A stretch of 64,000 bases of DNA from Megamonas hypermegale (GTDB taxonomy: Bacteria > Bacillota > Negativicutes > Selenomonadales > Selenomonadaceae): NCBI GenBank assembly GCA_002314325.1, contig DCFC01000032.1:11325-75324 (forward strand). The letters are read 5' to 3'. Position numbers and translations under genes: made by a program. Each line of letters begins with the position of its first letter. Positions within the stretch are counted from its first letter, which is position 1. Of the stretch, positions 60,316 to 64,000 are shown in pieces. The notes beneath the pieces were generated by a model. That model made no database searches. It was not told the DNA's origin and saw only the letters and a program-made list of their open reading frames with translations.

Positions 60316-61569
60316 TTAGAAAGAGAATTCGACTTTAGTGAAGAATGTATCAGCGTCTTCATCGGTGGAAATATCTTTACCGGTGAAGTATTCAACATCG
60401 GCGATGATGTTTTCAGCTAATGCGTACTGTACGCCGAAGACCATGCCTTTCTGGTCAGCTGCTGCATCATCGTAAGTCGGCTCGATAACGGCATTCTGTC
60501 CTAAGTGGCGGTAGCCTACGTATGCGCCCCAGGAACCAGGGTCAGATTTTTTGGCGCCTTTGTAGTCGAGTTCCACAATGCCGGCGTTTTCGTAGTTGTC
60601 AGCATCGGATTTGGCGTATTGACCGACGAGTTTTACGTTTTTATCGAAAGCGTAGCTGCCGCCTACATACCAGATGCCGAGGCTGTCGTCTTTAAAATCG
60701 TCGGAGACAGGCACGTCATGCTGTTCGAGATTTTGCAGAGCTGTATAACCGGCATTGAGTGCCAGTTTATCATTCGGCGTGTAGTCAATCTGCGTGCCGT
60801 AGTATTCAGCCGTAACGTCTCTGTTCGTTTCTTTGTCGCCCGGTAAATCGTGTTCGTGATTGTAGCGGCCTGCCATGAACGTAGCGTTTAATTTATCGCT
60901 GCCCCAGCTTACCGTTGCACCGGAGAACGGGTCATCGATTATCATGCCCTGTGCTGTGAAGAGAGGAACTTTACCGGCCTGTACAGTACCGCCGAATAAA
61001 GGACCTTCCACCCATGCACGGCTGATTTCTCCATCACCGTTGGAACTTGTGCTCAAATTCAGGTCGTAATCGATACGGGCATTGGCAGTCCAGCCGGAGT
61101 TGCCGATATATGCTTTCGGTTCTAAACGGAATGTAACTTTATTGGTAAGTTTGTCTTTGCCTGCATCGTGATTTTCATCAACGTATTTGTATTTTACTTT
61201 ACCTTTCCAAACCACATTGTCGCTTTTCTTTTCCAGGTCGGCAACGCGGACGCCGAGATTGTCGAGTTCATCGGAAAATTCAGCCGCCAGTTTATCAACG
61301 ATAGCTTTATCGGCTTTGTCGATATCCGTTTTGGCCATAGCGCGAGCGACAATCTGCGCCATTTCATAGCGGGTCATCGTATTGTTGCCCTGATATGTGC
61401 CGTCAGGATAACCGTCGATTACACCGTCAGCGGCAAGCGTGGATACAGCATCGTATGCCCAGCTGTCGGACGGAACATCGCTGAACGGATTGGCAGCGGC
61501 AAAAGTAGTGCTGGCTGCGCCGACAACAAGAGCAGCTGTGATAGCGGAAATTAAAGTTTTTTTAGACAT
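60316..61569 (-). CDS. SLH-domain outer-membrane porin (OmpM type), copy 2
   Basis: 417 residues, the same length and layout as the 12.8-kb copy: signal peptide (about 1-25, ending TTFA-A), SLH domain (NPFSDVPSDSWAYDAVSTLAADGVIDGYPDGTYQ), coiled coil (VDKLAAEFSDELDNLGVRVADLEKKSD), beta barrel ending KVEFSF. N-terminal halves are nearly identical between the copies, while barrel strands and loops differ. GC-richer codons and a strong terminator suggest this is the abundant housekeeping porin (inference). A TATAAT on the minus strand at 61677-61672 may be its promoter. Confidence 0.94.
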   Translation of the reverse strand: MSKKTLISAITAALVVGAASTTFAAANPFSDVPSDSWAYDAVSTLAADGVIDGYPDGTYQGNNTMTRYEMAQIVARAMAKTDIDKADKAIVDKLAAEFSDELDNLGVRVADLEKKSDNVVWKGKVKYKYVDENHDAGKDKLTNKVTFRLEPKAYIGNSGWTANARIDYDLNLSTSSNGDGEISRAWVEGPLFGGTVQAGKVPLFTAQGMIIDDPFSGATVSWGSDKLNATFMAGRYNHEHDLPGDKETNRDVTAEYYGTQIDYTPNDKLALNAGYTALQNLEQHDVPVSDDFKDDSLGIWYVGGSYAFDKNVKLVGQYAKSDADNYENAGIVELDYKGAKKSDPGSWGAYVGYRHLGQNAVIEPTYDDAAADQKGMVFGVQYALAENIIADVEYFTGKDISTDEDADTFFTKVEFSF

Positions 61570-61779
61570 GAAATAATACCCCCGAATATAGTGAATAAAT
61601 ACATTTGTACAGATTATATGATTAAAGTTGCCATGTTGCCTTTAATATATGACTGTACATCAACGGGTCTTATTATAAAGAAGGGATAAAAAATATTTAT
61701 GAAGTTGCTGTAAATATATCCAGAACTTTTGTTAAAATATAAGTAAAGACTTTTTGATTTGTAAAAACAAAACGAAGTT

Positions 61780-61808
61780 TTTTCAAAAAAAGAATAAAAT
61801 GGTATAAT
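61780..61808 (+). promoter_or_regulatory. Probable promoter of the two-component operon
   Basis: TTTTCA (61780-61785), 17 bp, TATAAT (61803-61808). The mini-element R7 lies between this promoter and the gene, so it would be transcribed in the leader. The rest of this 340-bp gap is AT-rich with no other feature seen. Confidence 0.6.
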
Positions 61809-61843
61809 GAAAAAGACTGTATATAAAGATTATATATTAGTAG

Positions 61844-61880
61844 TTGTGCTGGTAAAACATCGAGCCTTTAACCAGCATAA
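61844..61880 (+). repeat. Minimal MITE-like element, copy R7
   Basis: Only 37 bp: TTGTGCTGGT, AAAACATCGAGCCTTTA, ACCAGCATAA. The two ends pair (CTGGT/ACCAG). A perfect 10-bp direct repeat TTATATATTA flanks it (61830-61839 and 61885-61894). The internal stem and loop of the full element are absent. Confidence 0.75.
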
Positions 61881-61912
61881 CAGGTTATATATTATGAATA
61901 AGAGGGATTTTT

Positions 61913-62587
61913 ATGCGTATTTTACTGGCGGAAGATGATAAACGATTGTCGAAAATGCTGGCTTTTCTATTAAAGAAGGAAAAATATATTGTAGACTGTG
62001 TTTATGACGGGCAGGAAGCAATGGAATATGCTGAGTTGTCGGATTACGATATTGTTATTTTGGATTGGATGATGCCGAAAAAAGACGGTATCAGCGTCTG
62101 CCGCGAACTGCGCCAGGCAAAAAAGCAGACGGCAATACTGATGCTTACGGCGCGCGACGCGCTGGAAGACCGGATAGAAGGGCTGGACAGCGGCGCGGAT
62201 GATTATTTGGCAAAGCCGTTTGAATTTCCGGAGCTTTTGGCACGATTAAGAGCTTTATCGCGGCGGTTAAATAAGACTTTTCACAATGATGTAATAGAAT
62301 GCGGCGGACTGAAGTTGAACTGTCAAAGCGCTGTGCTGATTTTTGGCGAAAATCAGAGTTCTTTAAGTCCGCGGGAATGTCAGATAATGGAGCTTTTTAT
62401 GCGCAATACGGGACAGATTTTGCCGCGTGAGCAGATTATGGACAAGGTATGGGGTTATGATACGGAAGTAAGTTCCAATACGCTCGATGTTACGATAAAA
62501 ACCATTCGCAAAAAAATCGGCAAATTGGGTTTGAGTGAGTGTATTTGCACCGTTCGCGGTATCGGTTACAAATTTGAAATGAGATAG
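61913..62587 (+). CDS. OmpR-family response regulator
   Basis: 224 residues. Receiver domain with the acidic pocket EDD (7-9), phosphorylation site D51 in VILDWMMP, T79 and K101 in LAKPFE. C-terminal winged helix (about 125-222) with SLSPRECQIMELFMRNTGQILPREQIMDKVWGYD and SNTLDVTIKTIRKKIG. It belongs to the CopR/PmrA/QseB-like group. It starts the operon with a histidine kinase three bases downstream. It is the only response regulator in the window and so a candidate for the TTTCAG arrays at the arnT promoters. Confidence 0.94.
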   Translation: MRILLAEDDKRLSKMLAFLLKKEKYIVDCVYDGQEAMEYAELSDYDIVILDWMMPKKDGISVCRELRQAKKQTAILMLTARDALEDRIEGLDSGADDYLAKPFEFPELLARLRALSRRLNKTFHNDVIECGGLKLNCQSAVLIFGENQSSLSPRECQIMELFMRNTGQILPREQIMDKVWGYDTEVSSNTLDVTIKTIRKKIGKLGLSECICTVRGIGYKFEMR

Positions 62588-62590
62588 ATT

Positions 62591-63886
62591 ATGTTTGGAG
62601 AATTTAAACAGAAAATAGTTAAGGAATACACGTTTTTAACGAGTATTTTATTATTGACAGTTTCATTGTCTATTTATGCTACAGGTTTTTATATATCGTA
62701 CAAAGAACAGGTTTCGCATATACAAATGCTGGCAGTTGAAGAAAGTGAAGATTTATTTTACAGGATTAATCATGATGATTTAAAAGAATACATGTTGAAT
62801 GATGATGTTCCGGGCAGTGATGACGGTTATTTTAACAGAATTTTTGTTTATGGTCTGGATATTAATCATAATATAATGTTTCAGCATAATTCCATGGAGT
62901 GGAGTGAGGATTTTATGAATAAAGCCATTTCTGAGAATTTGCTGGAGTATAATGAAAAATATTTTAAATTTGAACTTGTGGATAATCGCCATCCTAAATT
63001 ATTTATGACTATGCGCTATCCGCTTATTGAGCAACAGGAATTTATGGGGGAAGTTTATGTAGGTATAGAGGCGACGCATTGGGCAAGAGAACAGGCGCGC
63101 GTATTTGCCTATTTAATACTGTTTAATCTGCTGGCAAGATTTTTTATCCGTTATATTAGCTATAAATTGGCTAATAGAGCCATGGTGCCGGTAGTGCAGT
63201 CGTTTGAACAGCAAAAGCAGTTTGTCGCCAACGCTTCGCATGAACTCAGAACGCCGCTGAGCATCATTATATCTGGCATGGAAGTTTTAAAATCGGATGA
63301 GGAAAATAAATTGTCAGCGTTTTCGCAGGATGTAATGAGGGATATTAATGATGAAGCGCTGAAAATGAAAAAATTGATTGATAATCTGTTGCTGACGGCA
63401 CGTAATGATAATGATACATTGGCTGTAAATCCGACGGTATTTTCATTAAATGAGCTGCTGACGAAATTGTATAATAAATTTTCTTTGCTGGCTGACCGAA
63501 AAAATATTGAAATAAATCTGGCGCCGCTCAATGAGATTTCAATATATGCCGACAGTATGCACATAGAGCAGATACTGACGATTTTAATCGATAATGCCGT
63601 GAAATACACGCCGGAAAACGGCATGATTGATATCGGCATAAAAGAGGATAAGCAGCATATTATCATATCGGTTAAAGATAACGGCAAGGGCATAGCGGCA
63701 GAGGATTTGCCGCATATATTCGAGCGCTTTTACCGCGCAGAGAAATCGCGTACTACGTACGGCAATGGGCTAGGTTTGTCCATAGCACAGATACTGGCAC
63801 AAAAGAACAATGGAAATATTATTGTAACGAGCAAGGAAAATGAAGGTTCGTGTTTCAGCTTGACTTTGAAAAAAGTATATTTTTAA
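62591..63886 (+). CDS. Sensor histidine kinase
   Basis: 431 residues. Two membrane helices (about 14-36 and 170-190) enclose a periplasmic sensor of about 130 residues that is rich in Asp/Glu (NHDDLKEYMLNDDVPGSDDGYF). DHp domain with H217 in ASHELRTPLS, then the ATPase motifs: N box LIDNAVKYT, G1 DNGKGIAAEDLPHIFERFYR, G2 GNGLGLSIAQ. No HAMP domain is obvious, which is unusual. An acidic sensor could bind divalent cations or cationic peptides as in PhoQ (inference). Confidence 0.92.
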   Translation: MFGEFKQKIVKEYTFLTSILLLTVSLSIYATGFYISYKEQVSHIQMLAVEESEDLFYRINHDDLKEYMLNDDVPGSDDGYFNRIFVYGLDINHNIMFQHNSMEWSEDFMNKAISENLLEYNEKYFKFELVDNRHPKLFMTMRYPLIEQQEFMGEVYVGIEATHWAREQARVFAYLILFNLLARFFIRYISYKLANRAMVPVVQSFEQQKQFVANASHELRTPLSIIISGMEVLKSDEENKLSAFSQDVMRDINDEALKMKKLIDNLLLTARNDNDTLAVNPTVFSLNELLTKLYNKFSLLADRKNIEINLAPLNEISIYADSMHIEQILTILIDNAVKYTPENGMIDIGIKEDKQHIIISVKDNGKGIAAEDLPHIFERFYRAEKSRTTYGNGLGLSIAQILAQKNNGNIIVTSKENEGSCFSLTLKKVYF

Positions 63887-63896
63887 TTATAGATTT

Positions 63897-64000
63897 CTAT
63901 TTGACGGGTTCTTTGCTTGTCAAAGAACTCGAACCAAAGAAAGTGCCGGTTCGGCACAATATAAGATAAAGAGATTGAATTTCTTAATTTATCTTCATAT
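63897..64000. repeat. Start of a third long intergenic repeat (LR3), cut by window edge
   Basis: GGCACAATATAAGATAAAGAGA followed by TTCTTAATTTATCTTCATAT matches the first palindrome of LR1 (36165-36215), and AAAGAAAGTGCCGGTTCG resembles the boundaries of LR1 and LR2. The sequence continues beyond the window. Confidence 0.6.

Overview
The window looks like the chromosome of a Gram-negative-type firmicute of the class Negativicutes, probably family Selenomonadaceae (inference, not a species call). Outer-membrane traits are present: two SLH-domain porins of the OmpM type, a lipid A aminoarabinose (Arn) operon and a TonB-like protein. They sit beside Firmicutes-type regulation: a T-box leader on the trp operon, a ZTP riboswitch before purH, and strong GGAGG ribosome sites. 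Secreted PTP-like phytases, typical of Selenomonas and Mitsuokella relatives, agree. I saw no rRNA, tRNA, CRISPR array, prophage or transposase gene.

Layout. 1-6.4 kb: complete tryptophan operon on the minus strand (trpE-G-D-CF-B-A, trpA cut by the window edge) behind a UGG-specifier T-box; trpG carries a perfect parS site. 6.7-12.7 kb: membrane-anchored protein, DUF4446 protein, ParB-family protein, and a two-part B12 methionine synthase (separate reactivation subunit plus a MetH lacking that domain). 12.8-23 kb: organophosphate scavenging, with porin, tandem-domain phytase, single-domain phytase, a very large metallophosphoesterase, PHP hydrolase and OPA-type transporter. 23-33.6 kb: regulators (AraC, LysR, AraC), AzlCD exporter, sugar porter, a 1089-residue DUF5107-TPR protein, HAD phosphatase and aldose epimerase; part of this is strikingly AT-rich. 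33.7-40.6 kb: atypical phosphofructokinase, stand-alone AICAR transformylase, thiD, a first ArnT-like transferase, TonB-like protein and an SMR/EamA transporter. 41-46.7 kb: a catabolic module (split transketolase, SDR, ACS-family transporter, hydroxyacid dehydrogenase, FadR-type regulator) that looks like an unassigned sugar-acid pathway. 47.2-53.9 kb: arnT-B-C-A(formyltransferase)-A(decarboxylase)-D. 54-64 kb: Cof-type phosphatase behind a structured leader, AraC regulator, HPr-like small protein, PatB-like C-S lyase, NirJ2/NirJ1 (AhbD/AhbC) radical SAM haem enzymes, second OmpM porin and a two-component system.

The most unusual content lies between genes. (1) A family of about 120-bp elements has TTGTGCTAGT/ACTAGCACAA ends, a long internal hairpin and a conserved loop; several copies are flanked by 9-11 bp direct repeats, so they behave like a non-autonomous mobile element (MITE), and they sit mainly in 5' regions of genes. 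(2) A second family is a collinear element of at least 320 bp with a 123-nt hairpin, present near 36.3 kb and 57.6 kb, with a related segment at the right edge. (3) Both arnT promoters share the array TTTCAG-N5-TTTCAG-N10-TAATAT, the geometry of a promoter activated by an OmpR/PhoP-type response regulator, pointing to a shared Arn regulon.

All calls come from reading the sequence. No database search was possible, and family names rest on recognised motifs.
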